Shown in pieces: positions 1 through 10,061 of a DNA stretch of 41,524 nt. Source of the DNA: Methylophilaceae bacterium (GTDB taxonomy: Bacteria; Pseudomonadota; Gammaproteobacteria; Burkholderiales; Methylophilaceae). The notes under the pieces were generated by a model. That model ran no database searches. It saw only the letters and a program-made list of their open reading frames with translations, and was not told the origin of the DNA. The position numbers and the translations under genes are program-made. Where the stretch lies: positions 1-41,524 of the forward strand of contig RFPI01000006.1 of NCBI GenBank assembly GCA_009926205.1, given 5' to 3'. Each line of letters begins with the position of its first letter. The stretch's first letter is position 1.

Positions 1-18
1 GTCCCCACTAAGCAGACT

Positions 19-291
19 ATGACAAAACAGACTGAAAAACCATTAATAGAATTTCCATGCGATTTCCCCATTAAAGTGATGGGCGAGACGCATGAGACCT
101 TTGCAGAGTTGATGATTGCTGTCATCCGAGAACATAGGCCAGAGTTTGACGCCAGTCGAGTAGAAATGCGCGCCAGCAGTGCAGGCAAATATATCAGCTT
201 AACCTGTTTGGTTACCGTCGACTCTCAAACACAACTGGACAATGTATATCGCGCCTTGACCTCGCATCCTTTAGTAAAGTACGTGCTTTAA
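19..291 (+). CDS. DUF493 (YbeD-like) family protein
   Basis: This 90-residue protein matches the DUF493/UPF0250 family, whose members have a small ferredoxin-like (ACT-like) fold. The C-terminal half, with its alternating beta pattern around SLTCLVTV and the ending LVKYVL, is characteristic. The family usually sits just upstream of lipB, as here (21 bases apart). Its molecular role is not established; a regulatory role linked to lipoate is inferred from context only. In another frame a stop at 20-22 overlaps the ATG (ATGA), so the last codons of an upstream gene may lie in bases 1-22, but too little is present to identify it. The frame is open to the window edge, yet ATG 19 fits the family length. 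Confidence 0.88.
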   Translation: MTKQTEKPLIEFPCDFPIKVMGETHETFAELMIAVIREHRPEFDASRVEMRASSAGKYISLTCLVTVDSQTQLDNVYRALTSHPLVKYVL

Positions 292-312
292 TTTGCATCT
301 GCTTATATTTAG

Positions 313-954
313 ATGACCATCTTGATAGACCCACAATCTCGTTTGACCGTGCAATATCTTGGCTTGCAAGACTTTACTGAGATATGGCAAAAAATGCAGC
401 GCTACACTGCGCAACGCGATAGCCATAGTTTGGATCAGGTTTGGTTTGTTCAACACTCGCCTATTTATACTTTGGGACTGAACCGTAAAGACGTGCGTAT
501 GCCCAGCCGTGACGATATCCCTGTGCTCGCCATCGATAGAGGAGGAAAAATTACCTATCACGGCCCCGGTCAATTGGTGATGTATACATTAATCGACTTA
601 AAGCGAAAAAAAATCACGGTGCGACAATTAGTCAGTGCCTTGGAAAATGCCGTCATACATTTATTAGCCCAGCATCATGTCATCGCAATGGCACGTGCAG
701 ATGCGCCTGGAGTTTATGTTCAGGACAAGAAAATAGCCTCGGTTGGTTTGCGCCTCAAACAAGAGCGCAGCTATCATGGCCTTTCGCTGAATGTGAATAT
801 GGATTTAAGTCCTTTCTCGGCGATAGACCCTTGTGGATATCAGGGCTTACAAGTGACACAAATGCATGATTTAGAGATACACATGAGCGAGCAACAGATT
901 GCTGCAAAACTGTTAGAATCCTTCGCTCAGCAACTTGGATACCAGCATGACTGA
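313..954 (+). CDS. lipB: Octanoyl-[ACP]:protein N-octanoyltransferase LipB
   Basis: LipB moves the octanoyl group from acyl carrier protein to the lipoyl domains of 2-oxoacid dehydrogenases and the glycine cleavage H protein, in the cytoplasm. The 213 residues carry the family signature [16 protein letters not shown] at 76-91. The catalytic lysine is K140 (in KKIASVGLR) and the acyl-accepting cysteine is C174 (in IDPCGYQGL), matching E. coli LipB. The length is normal. No clear Shine-Dalgarno precedes ATG 313, so translation may depend on the preceding DUF493 gene. The end overlaps lipA by 8 bases, which indicates translational coupling. Confidence 0.97.
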   Translation: MTILIDPQSRLTVQYLGLQDFTEIWQKMQRYTAQRDSHSLDQVWFVQHSPIYTLGLNRKDVRMPSRDDIPVLAIDRGGKITYHGPGQLVMYTLIDLKRKKITVRQLVSALENAVIHLLAQHHVIAMARADAPGVYVQDKKIASVGLRLKQERSYHGLSLNVNMDLSPFSAIDPCGYQGLQVTQMHDLEIHMSEQQIAAKLLESFAQQLGYQHD

Positions 955-1903
955 ACCTGTCGTAAAAGTAATAAAGCCAGCCGGCGTCAAACAAAGAGGC
1001 GCCGATAAAACGGCACGCATCCCTATCAAAATTGTCCCTCAGCCGCCTATGCGCAAACCTGAGTGGATTAAGATGCAAGTGCCAGACAGCCCACGCTTTC
1101 AAGAAATTAAATCTATCTTGCGTGAAAATCAATTGCATACAGTATGCGAGGAAGCGAGTTGTCCTAATATCGGCGAGTGCTTCAGTGGGGGTACGGCGAC
1201 CTTTATGATTTTGGGGGATATTTGTACTCGCCGTTGTCCATTCTGTGATGTGGCGCATGGTCGACCATTAGCACCTGACGCCCATGAGCCAGAAAATTTA
1301 GCCCGTACCATTGCGCAAATGCGATTGAAATATGTGGTGATTACCAGTGTCGATAGAGATGATTTACGTGATGGTGGAGCACAACATTTTGTCGACTGTA
1401 TTAGTGCCGTCAGACGTGAGTCGCCACAAATTAAAATTGAAATCTTAGTACCCGATTTTCGTGGACGTTTGGATATCGCGATACAAATTTTGCAAGATGC
1501 GCCGCCTGACGTGATGAATCACAACCTAGAAACTGTGCCACGTTTATACAAACAAGCGCGTCCCGGGGCTGACTATCAAAATTCGCTAGATTTACTCAAA
1601 CAGTTTCAAGACCTTCACCCAAATGTCCCCACAAAATCTGGCTTGATGTTAGGTTTGGGTGAAACCGATGAAGAAATTTTGCAAGTCATGCAAGACCTCA
1701 GAGACCATGGAGTCACCATGCTGACCTTGGGTCAATATTTGCAACCATCTCGTCACCATTTGCCAGTGGCTAGATTTGTCAGCCCAGAGCGCTTCAAGCA
1801 ATTTGAGCAAGAGGCCTATGCCATGGGATTTACTCAGGCGGCTTGTGGTCCTATGGTGAGAAGTTCTTACCATGCGGATCAGCAAGCGCATGGCGTCGTT
1901 TAA
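947..1903 (+). CDS. lipA: Lipoyl synthase LipA (radical SAM)
   Basis: LipA inserts two sulfur atoms into the octanoyl chain that LipB attaches. It is a radical SAM enzyme with two [4Fe-4S] clusters. Both cluster motifs are visible: the auxiliary CX4CX5C ([12 protein letters not shown]) and the radical SAM CX3CX2C (CTRRCPFC). The conserved C-terminal RSSYHA segment is also present. I chose ATG 947, giving 318 residues and an 8-base overlap with lipB. A TTG at 935 in the same frame would add four residues and has no better ribosome site. The roughly 40 basic and Pro-rich N-terminal residues are ordinary for proteobacterial LipA. Confidence 0.97.
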   Translation: MTEPVVKVIKPAGVKQRGADKTARIPIKIVPQPPMRKPEWIKMQVPDSPRFQEIKSILRENQLHTVCEEASCPNIGECFSGGTATFMILGDICTRRCPFCDVAHGRPLAPDAHEPENLARTIAQMRLKYVVITSVDRDDLRDGGAQHFVDCISAVRRESPQIKIEILVPDFRGRLDIAIQILQDAPPDVMNHNLETVPRLYKQARPGADYQNSLDLLKQFQDLHPNVPTKSGLMLGLGETDEEILQVMQDLRDHGVTMLTLGQYLQPSRHHLPVARFVSPERFKQFEQEAYAMGFTQAACGPMVRSSYHADQQAHGVV

Positions 1904-1922
1904 CCTTTAAGGATTACAGATT

Positions 1923-2939
1923 ATGAGCAAACTTCGTTGGGGAATCTTAGGCGCAGCGCGAGTTAACGAGCGTTTGCTGCCGGCGATTGTGGATGCGCAT
2001 AACGCAGAATTAGTGGCGATTGCAAGTCGCCGTGCTGGTGCCGCACAAGAGACTTTACTGAAGTATGCACCACACATGGCACAGCAAGTACAAACACTAG
2101 ACGCGTTGGAGCCTCTATTAGAAAGATCTGATATCGACGCTATTTATATTCCTTTGGCGAATCATGAACACGCAGAATGGGCGATCAAAGCGATGCAAGC
2201 TGGCAAGCATGTGCTGATTGAAAAACCTATGGCTATCAAGCTTGAGGATATTCAGGCAATTGCCCATGCCGCAGAGAAATATCAGAGACAAGTGATGGAA
2301 GGATTTATGTATCGCTTTCATCCACAACACCAACGTGTGAAAGAGATTGTCGCGTCTGGCAAGATAGGCGATGTGCGTTTTGCTAAAGCGAGTTACTCTT
2401 TTATGATGCGTCCGGCGCGTATGTATAGACTTGCCCATCATACGGATATGGGCGGCGGTGCTATGTGGGATATTGGCCCATATGCGGTGCACACTTTGCG
2501 TCATTGTTTCGAGCAAGATCCGCTCTCTGTCGTGGCGAGTGCAAAATATGCTGAGAGTGGGGCAGACATTACTACCAGTGGCATTATCGATTTTGGCGAT
2601 GGTCGTCGTGGGCACTTCGATACCAGTTTTGAATGCAGCCGACAATCTGAATACACCCTTATAGGCACCAAGGGTGGACTCAAATGCCATACTGTCTGGC
2701 AACTTCCCGGCACTAATGATGTGCCAGTGATTTCTTGGTGGAGTGAGGACGGTAGTCGTGGAGAAGAAATCTATCCGGCAAGTAATCATTTTGTGCTGGA
2801 AATCGAACATTTTTCTGATTGTGTTTTGAACAACAAATCGCCTTTGTTGACTCTGCAAGACGCGCGTATCAACTGCGCTACCATCGAAGCAGTGTTGCAA
2901 TCTGCGGCAACTGGTCAACGAGTCGACATCCGTGTCTAG
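1923..2939 (+). CDS. Gfo/Idh/MocA-family NAD(P)-dependent oxidoreductase
   Basis: This 338-residue protein has the layout of the Gfo/Idh/MocA family: an N-terminal Rossmann fold (WGILGAARV at 6-14), the EKP motif at 100-102 containing the conserved lysine, and the substrate-domain motif GGGAMWDIGPYAVH at 177-190 with D183 and H190 as likely active-site residues. Members oxidise or reduce sugars, inositols, dihydrodiols or biliverdin-like compounds, and the substrate cannot be told from sequence. A ribosome site (AAGGAT) lies about 10 bases before ATG 1923. The end overlaps the HIT gene by 8 bases. The neighbouring lipoate genes do not point to a substrate. Confidence 0.9.
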   Translation: MSKLRWGILGAARVNERLLPAIVDAHNAELVAIASRRAGAAQETLLKYAPHMAQQVQTLDALEPLLERSDIDAIYIPLANHEHAEWAIKAMQAGKHVLIEKPMAIKLEDIQAIAHAAEKYQRQVMEGFMYRFHPQHQRVKEIVASGKIGDVRFAKASYSFMMRPARMYRLAHHTDMGGGAMWDIGPYAVHTLRHCFEQDPLSVVASAKYAESGADITTSGIIDFGDGRRGHFDTSFECSRQSEYTLIGTKGGLKCHTVWQLPGTNDVPVISWWSEDGSRGEEIYPASNHFVLEIEHFSDCVLNNKSPLLTLQDARINCATIEAVLQSAATGQRVDIRV

Positions 2940-3369
2940 CAGCAGTCCTCATACTCACTGTGTATTCTGCCAAGAGACAGGCGGTGAGCTGATTTGGCAA
3001 AATGCACTATGCCGTGTGGTGCTCATTAATGATGCTGATTATGTCGGATTTTGTCGGGTGATATTGAACCAGCATGTGAAAGAGATGAGCGATTTGTCCG
3101 GCGATCAGCAATGGGCATTAATGCAGATAGTTTTTTTGGTTGAACAAGTGCAGCGGGAGATATTACAGCCAGATAAAATTAATCTCGCCAGTTTGGGGAA
3201 TAAGACACCGCATGTGCATTGGCATGTCATCCCACGTTTTGCTAGTGATAAAAATTTTCCTGAGGCGACTTGGGGGCCCAAGCAGAGAGAGGGTAAAACT
3301 GCGGATATAGGATTGCTGAGCAAATTTAAGCAGCGTTTACTGACCCAACTTGAGCAGCAATTTGCTTAA
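2932..3369 (+). CDS. HIT-family hydrolase
   Basis: This 145-residue protein has the histidine triad HVHWHVI at residues 94-100, with H94, H96 and H98 and the catalytic region followed by PRF. HIT proteins hydrolyse dinucleoside polyphosphates, AMP-lysine or related nucleotide-phosphoramidates. The exact substrate is not evident. A CxxC pair (C10, C13) at the N-terminus resembles the zinc-binding pair of some HIT proteins. The start is GTG 2932, inside the last codons of the oxidoreductase gene. Its stop at 3367-3369 directly abuts the stop of the convergent ferredoxin gene, with no space for a terminator. Confidence 0.92.
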   Translation: MSSSSPHTHCVFCQETGGELIWQNALCRVVLINDADYVGFCRVILNQHVKEMSDLSGDQQWALMQIVFLVEQVQREILQPDKINLASLGNKTPHVHWHVIPRFASDKNFPEATWGPKQREGKTADIGLLSKFKQRLLTQLEQQFA

Positions 3370-3690
3370 TTAATCTACCAATAATCTTTCTACAATCTCG
3401 CCATGTCGCAAGTGGCGCTCAATAATTTCATCTACATCGGCGTTGTCTACAAAGGTGTACCACACTGCTTGCGGGTAGACCACTAGCAACGGTCCTTGCG
3501 CACAACGATCTAAACAGCCAGCACGATTTATTCTTACTTTGCCTTTGCCATTCAGGTGCAATTTTTTGACTTGTGCTTTCATATAATCGAAAGCCTGCTC
3601 AGCGCCATGTTGGGTGCAACAGTTAGCACCATCCTCGCGCACATTCAAACAAAAAAACACATGGTATTGATAATGACTTTTTTCGGGCAT
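3370..3690 (-). CDS. Thioredoxin-like [2Fe-2S] ferredoxin
   Basis: This 106-residue cytoplasmic protein has the cysteine pattern of thioredoxin-fold (Shethna-like) [2Fe-2S] ferredoxins: C14, C24/C25, C59 and C63 (the latter two in AGCLDRCAQGP). The start of the sequence (HVFFCLNVR) and the segment GPLLVVYP are typical of this family. It probably serves as a one-electron carrier, with unknown partner. It is transcribed away from the HIT gene and lies downstream of the TonB-family gene on the same strand (35 bases apart), a combination often seen in betaproteobacteria. Confidence 0.9.
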   Translation of the reverse strand: MPEKSHYQYHVFFCLNVREDGANCCTQHGAEQAFDYMKAQVKKLHLNGKGKVRINRAGCLDRCAQGPLLVVYPQAVWYTFVDNADVDEIIERHLRHGEIVERLLVD

Positions 3691-3725
3691 GATGTATCCA
3701 ATATGATGAAGGTGAAGATTAGAAT

Positions 3726-4655
3726 CTAATCGCCACCATTAAAGCTATCCTCTTTGGTAAATGTCCATGTGCGAGTGATATCTAGCACATCAACTTCTTT
3801 GCGAATATCTTCCGGGAACGGCGCATAGGGCGCAGCTAGTTCAACTATTCGCCGTGCCGCATCATCTAATACGCGATGACCAGAACTGCGACGGATTTCA
3901 ACCTTTTCCAAACTTCCGTCGGATTTGATGTAAACCGTCATTTGTAGATTGCCATAAAGCTTTTGCTCGCGCGCCGCCGCAGGATAATTGAGATTGCCTA
4001 TACGCTCGACTTTTTGCCGCCAAGCTTCCACATAAATTGCAAACTTATATTCTTGCGTGCGTATCCCCACAGATTTGCGTCTAGGTCTGCGTTGATAATC
4101 TTCTTGTTGGCGTGCGATCTGTGCTTCTGAGCGCGAGATTTCTTCGTTACTAGCAAGTAAATCAGCCGTGCTTAAATTCAATTTTTTTGGTTGTGCCACG
4201 GCTTCATTATTATTGGCTGACGGCGCGGGTGTATTTTCAATCACGGGCTGAGATTGCAACTGATGCAATAAATTTTTAGCCTGATTTTCTAACTGTTTTA
4301 CTTGTGCTTGTTTTTCGCGCGAGCTAGATTCAATTTTATCTACGCGCTTAGACAGTTTTTCTAATTTCGCTACAGTTTTTTTATCAACATTGCTATCCAC
4401 TGGCGGAGGGCTGGATTTCCTCTGCTCCTGTTTTGCTTGTGCAGCATCTGCATCATGATTGGTTTGTGCTAACAGGGATGCTTGAGGAGGCGCTTTTTCA
4501 GCAGGATTGCTGACAATGACTACTTCTAAGGGGGGGATTTTATCGCGCAGAAATTTAGTATAGTCAGGCTGAATCTTTACCCCAAGGATAAATAAAATAT
4601 GGAGCAACAGCGAGAAGCTGATGGCGAGATAAAAAATTTTGGATTGATTCAACAT
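3726..4655 (-). CDS. TonB-family energy transducer protein
   Basis: This 309-residue inner-membrane protein has one N-terminal transmembrane segment (about residues 7-24), a low-complexity periplasmic part with Ala, Gln and Lys, a likely coiled coil (about 95-135, KLEKLSKRVDKIE), and a C-terminal TonB domain (about 220-300) with NLNYPAAAREQKLYG and VEIRRSSGHRVLDDAA. TonB proteins transfer proton-motive energy from an ExbB/ExbD complex to outer-membrane receptors. No exbB or exbD lies in this window, so it may not be the canonical iron-uptake TonB; the long coiled coil suggests a structural or specialised variant. The next gene upstream is mpl, 30 bases away on the same strand. Confidence 0.88.
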   Translation of the reverse strand: MLNQSKIFYLAISFSLLLHILFILGVKIQPDYTKFLRDKIPPLEVVIVSNPAEKAPPQASLLAQTNHDADAAQAKQEQRKSSPPPVDSNVDKKTVAKLEKLSKRVDKIESSSREKQAQVKQLENQAKNLLHQLQSQPVIENTPAPSANNNEAVAQPKKLNLSTADLLASNEEISRSEAQIARQQEDYQRRPRRKSVGIRTQEYKFAIYVEAWRQKVERIGNLNYPAAAREQKLYGNLQMTVYIKSDGSLEKVEIRRSSGHRVLDDAARRIVELAAPYAPFPEDIRKEVDVLDITRTWTFTKEDSFNGGD

Positions 4656-4685
4656 ACTTTCCAGACAATCCTCTTGATATTTGGA

Positions 4686-6056
4686 TTAGGCAAGTGCATC
4701 CAATAATTGTTGGTGTATGCCACCAAAGCCACCATTACTCATCACCAAAATATGATCCCCTGATTGGGCGACTTGGCAAATCGCTTGCACCATGGCAGGA
4801 AGGTCATCAAACACTTGGCTCTTATGGGCAATCGGCTGCAAGGCCTCTTGGGCTGACCAGCCTAAATTAGCACCGTAACAAAATACCAAATCTGCGTCTC
4901 GCAAGCTATCAGGCAAAGCCTGTTTCATCACCCCTAATTTCATTGTATTAGAGCGCGGTTCCAGCACAGCCAAGATACGCGCTTTGCCGACCTTGCTGCG
5001 CAAGCCTGCCACAGTGGTGGCAATTGCAGTGGGGTGATGAGCGAAATCGTCATACACGGAAATCTCCCGCACTACACCGCGTAGCTCCATACGACGTTTT
5101 ACATTTTTAAATTCGGCCAAAGCCGCTATCGCTTCTGCAACCTGCACGCCAGCATGTCGTGCTGCGGCAATGGCGGCTAGTGCATTCATACGATTATGCT
5201 CGCCTAGCAAATCCCATTGCACCGTTCCCATAGTTTGACCTTGCCAAGACACGCTGAAATGTCCTTGTGCATCAGCAGGTCCCATATCCCATCCGCTCGA
5301 CGCGCCAAAGGTTTCCACCGGCGTCCAACATCCACGTTGTATCACACGTTCCAGCGAGGCCTCGCGACCATTAGAGACGACTAATCCTTGCTGTGGAACG
5401 GTTCTGACCAAATGATGGAATTGAGTTTCTATCGCAGCCAAGTCGGCAAAAATATCGGCATGATCGAATTCCAAATTATTTAGAATCGCCGTACGTGGAC
5501 GGTAATGCACAAACTTAGAGCGTTTATCAAAAAACGCAGTGTCATACTCGTCTGCTTCAATCACGAAAAATGGCGAGGTGCTATTCGGATCTTGTGTGGG
5601 TGTTTGCGGTAGTCGGGCCGATACCGAGAAATTTTCTGGTACACCACCAATCAAAAATCCGGGCGCTAAACCAGCGTACTCTAAAATCCAAGCGAGCATG
5701 GAACTGGTGGTGGTTTTGCCGTGTGTGCCAGCCACTGCCATCACCCATTTACCTTGCAACACATTTTCTGCCAACCATTGTGGTCCGGAGATATAAGGTA
5801 GACCGCGATTAAGAATTTCTTCCATCAGCGGATTACCGCGCGATACCACATTGCCAATCACATAGATATCGGGATTCAGCGCCAATTGCTCCACCCCAAA
5901 GCCTTCAATTAACTCGATTCCTTGGCTTTCAAGCTGGGTACTCATGGGCGGATAGACGTTTGCATCACAACCAGTGACGCGGTGGCCAGCATTTTTGGCT
6001 AATACCGCAATGCCACCCATAAACGTGCCACAGATACCTAAGATATGAATATGCAT
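4686..6056 (-). CDS. mpl: UDP-N-acetylmuramate:L-Ala-gamma-D-Glu-meso-DAP ligase Mpl
   Basis: Mpl recycles peptidoglycan by ligating the recovered tripeptide L-Ala-gamma-D-Glu-meso-DAP to UDP-MurNAc with ATP, in the cytoplasm. The 456 residues fit the Mur ligase family: N-terminal MHIHILGICGTFMGG, the ATP loop GTHGKTT at 110-116, LNNLEFDHADIF in the central domain and VYDDFAHHPTAI in the C-terminal domain. The N-terminus starting HILGICGTFM separates Mpl from MurC. It lies between metH (21 bases) and the TonB-family gene on the same strand. Confidence 0.96.
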   Translation of the reverse strand: MHIHILGICGTFMGGIAVLAKNAGHRVTGCDANVYPPMSTQLESQGIELIEGFGVEQLALNPDIYVIGNVVSRGNPLMEEILNRGLPYISGPQWLAENVLQGKWVMAVAGTHGKTTTSSMLAWILEYAGLAPGFLIGGVPENFSVSARLPQTPTQDPNSTSPFFVIEADEYDTAFFDKRSKFVHYRPRTAILNNLEFDHADIFADLAAIETQFHHLVRTVPQQGLVVSNGREASLERVIQRGCWTPVETFGASSGWDMGPADAQGHFSVSWQGQTMGTVQWDLLGEHNRMNALAAIAAARHAGVQVAEAIAALAEFKNVKRRMELRGVVREISVYDDFAHHPTAIATTVAGLRSKVGKARILAVLEPRSNTMKLGVMKQALPDSLRDADLVFCYGANLGWSAQEALQPIAHKSQVFDDLPAMVQAICQVAQSGDHILVMSNGGFGGIHQQLLDALA

Positions 6057-6077
6057 TGTGCTATCCTTAGTAGAGAC

Positions 6078-9000
6078 CTAGCTCAAATTGGGCGCTAGCC
6101 ATTGTGCCAATAACTGCTCAGATACAGCACGACGTTTTGCCATATCGGCTAATTGATCTTGACCAATTTTATCCACGCTGAAATATTTTGCATCACGATG
6201 CGCAAAATAGAATCCCGATACCGATGCCGCTGGGTGCATCGCAAAAGACTCAGTCAACTGCATGCCTATCTCTTGGCATTGCATCAGAGCAAACATATCC
6301 GCCTTAACGGTATGGTCAGGACAAGCTGGATAACCTGGCGCAGGTCGTATACCACGATACTGCTCTGCAATCAGTGCGCTATTATCTAGTTGCTCATGGC
6401 TGGCATAACCCCACAAATCTTTGCGCACTCGCTCATGCAGATACTCAGCAAATGCTTCTGCCAGTCTATCAGCCAAAGACTTCAACATAATGGCGCTATA
6501 GTCGTCATGTTGTTGTAAGAAGCGCTGCTCGTGTTTTTCCAAACCAAGACCGGCAGTCACTGCAAACATACCGATATAATCGGCAACCCCAGACTCTTTG
6601 GGGGCGATAAAATCCGATAGACATTGATTGGGACGCGCTACCCCATCCACCACCGGCTTTTGCGTTTGTTGGCGCATGCCATAGTAGGTAAAGGCAACTT
6701 GCTCGCGCTGTTCATCAGCATAGATTTCGATATCATCATCATGCACAGTGTTAGCTGGCAAAAGAGCGATAACTCCATTGGCGGTGAGCCAACGTCCCTC
6801 GACAATTTTCTTTAACATTGCTTGTGCATCGGCAAATACCTTGCGTGCCGTTTCTCCCACAATCTCGTCTTGCAAGATAGCAGGATAGCTTCCCACCAAA
6901 TCCCAAGTTTGGAAGAACGGACTCCAATCGATATATTGCGCAAGGATGCCTAAATCTACATTTTCTAATACGCGACGCCCAATAAATTTGGGTTTGCTAG
7001 GGGTGAATTCACCGCCAAATTGGCAATGCATTTTATTCTTACGCGCATCGTTAAGACTTAATAGCGCAACCCCTTTTTTATTGGCATGTTGTTGACGAAT
7101 ACGCTCATAGTCTTGCGTCAAACTTTGTAAATATTGCTCGCGCTGTTCGGGGGTGAGTAGCGATTGCATAATGGCTACTGAGCGAGAAGCATCGGGCACA
7201 TATACCACTGGGCCATCATAATGTGGGGCAATTTTCACCGCAGTATGAGTGCGTGAGGTGGTTGCGCCGCCGATGAGCAAAGGCATTTTTACACCACGGA
7301 AGTAGGGGTCGCGTTGCATTTCTTTGGCGACATGGGCCATCTCCTCCAAAGAGGGGGTAATCAATCCTGATAGGCCAATAATGTCAGCATTTTCCTCTTT
7401 TGCCTTGGCCAAAATCTCGGCGGCAGGCACCATCACCCCCATATTGACTACCTCGAAGTTGTTACATTGCAACACCACCGAGACGATGTTTTTGCCGATG
7501 TCATGCACATCGCCTTTTACTGTGGCGATAATAATTTTTCCACGTGGTTGTTGTTTAATGCCGGTCAGCTTTTCTTGTTCCAGTTTTTCGGCCTCGATAA
7601 ATGGCACCAGATGTGCGACAGCTTGTTTCATGACGCGTGCTGATTTCACCACTTGCGGTAAGAACATTTTGCCTTGACCAAACAAATCTCCCACCGTGTT
7701 CATGCCATCCATGAGCGGACCTTCAATGACCTCGATAGGACGGCCGCCACGCGCAGCAATCTCTTGGCGCGCTTCTTCGGTGTCTTCAACAATAAATTCA
7801 GTGATGCCATGAATTAGCGCATGAGATAAACGTTGCGCTACGGGTACTGCCTGTTCTTCTGTGCCGCGCCAAGCAAGACCAGTGTCAGCTTTTTTATCTC
7901 CAGCCGTCAGCGTGCCTGCAAATTCAATCATACGTTCTGTTGCATCATCACGGCGATTGAGCACCACATCCTCGACATGCTCGCGTAATTCAGGCGATAG
8001 CTCATCATAAATGCCTATCATGCCGGCATTGACGATACCCATACTCATCCCTGCTTTGATGGCATGGTAGAGGAACACGGTATGAATCGCTTCACGCGCT
8101 GGCTCATTGCCTCGGAAGCTAAAACTTACATTCGATACACCGCCAGAGATACGCGCATAGGGTAGATTCTGTTTTATCCAAGCGGTGGCATTGATAAAGT
8201 CGACGGCATAGTTGTTGTGTTCTTCAATGCCCGTCGCAATGGCAAAAATATTGGGATCAAAAATAATATCTTCTGGTGCAAAACCTATGCCTTGGTCGTA
8301 GTTGCCAGTTGCGGCATCGCTGCGATATTGCGCGGGATCGCCTGCCAATAGTCTATAAGCACGCTCACAAATTTCGATTTTGCGTTGATAGGTGTCAGCC
8401 TGCCCTTGCTCATCAAAAGCCATCACGATTACCGCAGCACCATAGCGTTGGCATAAAGTGGCTTGGCGTAAAAATTCCTCTTCGCCTTCTTTTAAGGAAA
8501 TTGAATTAACGATGGCTTTGCCCTGAACACATTGCAATCCAGCCTCAAGCACTTCCCATTTGGATGAGTCAATCATGATAGGAATGCGTGCAATATCCGG
8601 TTCTGAAGCCACCATATTGAGGAAATGGCGCATGGCTTTGACAGAATCCAACATGGCTTCGTCCATATTGATATCAATCACCTGTGCGCCGTTTTCTACT
8701 TGTTGACGGGCGACCTGTAGCGCTTGCTCATATTCTTCATTCAAAATCAGGCGAGCAAAGGCTTTAGAACCAGTCACGTTAGTGCGCTCACCCACATTGA
8801 CGAAGAGGCTGTCGTTCAAGATGGTAAAAGGTTCTAAACCAGCCAAACGCGTCGCGCGAGGTATTTCAGGCAATTTGCGCGGAGGGATATTTTTGACTAC
8901 CTCGGCAATCGCTTGAATATGATCAGGTGTTGTACCACAACATCCGCCAGCGATATTCACAAACCCGCTCTCGGCAAAATCCTTAAGCAAGGCAGAGGTG

Positions 9001-9974
9001 TCGGCAGGTTTTTCATCAAAACCAGTGTCCGACATCGGATTGGGTAAACCAGCATTGGGATAGATACAAACAAATGTATCTGCAATATCTGACAACTCCT
9101 CCGCATAAGGTCGCATCAAGGCTGCACCTAGGGCACAATTTAGACCAATGGTGAGTGGTCTGGCGTGGCGCACTGAATGCCAGAAGGCGGCAACTGTTTG
9201 TCCCGACAAAATACGTCCCGAGGCATCCGTCACCGTGCCGGAAATCATGATCGGCAAACGATGGCCCAGCTTTTCGAAATATTGCTCGATAGCGAACAGC
9301 GCTGCTTTACAGTTCAGCGTATCAAAAATGGTTTCCACCAACAGAATATCCACACCGCCTTGCACCAAAGCGTCTACTTGCTGATAGTAAGCCTCGCTTA
9401 ACTGTTGGAAGGTCACATTACGCGCCGCAGGATCATTCACATCCGGCGATATGGACGCTGTTTTTGGAGTTGGCCCCAAAGCACCCGCGACAAAGCGGGG
9501 TTTGTCAGGGGTGGAGTATTTATCGCAAGCGGCACGTGCCAGTTTGGCCGCATTCAGATTCATCTCGTTGACCAAGTGCGCCATAAAATAATCGTCTTGG
9601 GCAATGGTGGTGGCACCAAAAGTATTGGTCTCGATAATGTCTGCACCAGCAGCTAAATATTGCTCGTGGATTTGTTGAATAATTTCAGGCTGAGTAAGAT
9701 TTAATAGCTCATTATTGCCTTTTACGAACAGCTCGCGACTGGGTTCTGCGGGTGTAGGATGATGATTAGCTCCGCACCCACAAGAGGGTCCTTTGGCACA
9801 GAAAGTCGCATCCTTGGGACCCTGAAAATCCTTAAAGCGCTCCCCGCGATAATCTTCCTCGCTCAGCTTGTATTGCTGAATCATGGTGCCCATCGCGCCA
9901 TCCAAAATCAGGATGCGATGCTGCATCAAATCACGCAATATTTTTTCAGTTGGGGAAATCAAAGACTTACTCAT
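6078..9974 (-). CDS. metH: Cobalamin-dependent methionine synthase MetH
   Basis: MetH transfers the methyl group of 5-methyltetrahydrofolate to homocysteine through methylcobalamin. All modules are present in 1298 residues: the homocysteine domain with zinc ligands in GLNCALGA and [10 protein letters not shown], the pterin domain ([13 protein letters not shown]), the cap domain, the B12 domain with DVHDIG at 822-827 (H824 is the cobalt ligand), and the SAM-binding reactivation domain ([12 protein letters not shown]). It is about 70 residues longer than E. coli MetH as I remember it. One extra piece at about residues 51-80 holds C59, C65, C67, H71 and H72, and a smaller one lies in the pterin domain before the FDPN motif. 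A possible ribosome site (AGGCAG) precedes ATG 9974. No room for a full B12 riboswitch exists upstream. Confidence 0.97.
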   Translation of the reverse strand: MSKSLISPTEKILRDLMQHRILILDGAMGTMIQQYKLSEEDYRGERFKDFQGPKDATFCAKGPSCGCGANHHPTPAEPSRELFVKGNNELLNLTQPEIIQQIHEQYLAAGADIIETNTFGATTIAQDDYFMAHLVNEMNLNAAKLARAACDKYSTPDKPRFVAGALGPTPKTASISPDVNDPAARNVTFQQLSEAYYQQVDALVQGGVDILLVETIFDTLNCKAALFAIEQYFEKLGHRLPIMISGTVTDASGRILSGQTVAAFWHSVRHARPLTIGLNCALGAALMRPYAEELSDIADTFVCIYPNAGLPNPMSDTGFDEKPADTSALLKDFAESGFVNIAGGCCGTTPDHIQAIAEVVKNIPPRKLPEIPRATRLAGLEPFTILNDSLFVNVGERTNVTGSKAFARLILNEEYEQALQVARQQVENGAQVIDINMDEAMLDSVKAMRHFLNMVASEPDIARIPIMIDSSKWEVLEAGLQCVQGKAIVNSISLKEGEEEFLRQATLCQRYGAAVIVMAFDEQGQADTYQRKIEICERAYRLLAGDPAQYRSDAATGNYDQGIGFAPEDIIFDPNIFAIATGIEEHNNYAVDFINATAWIKQNLPYARISGGVSNVSFSFRGNEPAREAIHTVFLYHAIKAGMSMGIVNAGMIGIYDELSPELREHVEDVVLNRRDDATERMIEFAGTLTAGDKKADTGLAWRGTEEQAVPVAQRLSHALIHGITEFIVEDTEEARQEIAARGGRPIEVIEGPLMDGMNTVGDLFGQGKMFLPQVVKSARVMKQAVAHLVPFIEAEKLEQEKLTGIKQQPRGKIIIATVKGDVHDIGKNIVSVVLQCNNFEVVNMGVMVPAAEILAKAKEENADIIGLSGLITPSLEEMAHVAKEMQRDPYFRGVKMPLLIGGATTSRTHTAVKIAPHYDGPVVYVPDASRSVAIMQSLLTPEQREQYLQSLTQDYERIRQQHANKKGVALLSLNDARKNKMHCQFGGEFTPSKPKFIGRRVLENVDLGILAQYIDWSPFFQTWDLVGSYPAILQDEIVGETARKVFADAQAMLKKIVEGRWLTANGVIALLPANTVHDDDIEIYADEQREQVAFTYYGMRQQTQKPVVDGVARPNQCLSDFIAPKESGVADYIGMFAVTAGLGLEKHEQRFLQQHDDYSAIMLKSLADRLAEAFAEYLHERVRKDLWGYASHEQLDNSALIAEQYRGIRPAPGYPACPDHTVKADMFALMQCQEIGMQLTESFAMHPAASVSGFYFAHRDAKYFSVDKIGQDQLADMAKRRAVSEQLLAQWLAPNLS

Positions 9975-9998
9975 TTCTGCCTATGCCCTTTGGGGCGT

Positions 9999-10026
9999 TA
10001 AAAACACCCAGCATTATAAATGCTGG
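9999..10026 (-). terminator. Probable intrinsic terminator between the VIT1 gene and metH
   Basis: An 8-bp perfect inverted repeat (CCAGCATT at 10008-10015, AATGCTGG at 10019-10026) with a 3-base loop is followed on the minus strand by GTG and five T residues. It would end transcription of the VIT1-type gene before metH. The gap of three bases before a short T run makes it weaker than a classic terminator; it could also be a structure in the metH leader. Confidence 0.5.
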
Positions 10027-10061
10027 CGGGCTTTCGCGCTAAGGGAAGATGAGAAAAACCA

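Noticed and set aside
1-22. Tail of an upstream gene overlapping the first ATG
   Set aside because: A stop at 20-22 gives an ATGA overlap, but six codons are too few to identify or support a gene.
935-946. TTG start of lipA four codons upstream
   Set aside because: ATG 947 is closer to the lipB stop in a typical 8-base overlap and no better ribosome site supports TTG 935.
2118-2918. Open frame of 266 codons on the minus strand inside the Gfo/Idh/MocA gene
   Set aside because: It lies opposite a clear conserved gene, its sequence has no recognisable domain and its composition is that of an antisense frame.
9975-10061. Cobalamin or SAM/SAH riboswitch ahead of metH
   Set aside because: Only 87 bases are available, and I see no B12-box or SAH-motif core; the one hairpin looks like a terminator.
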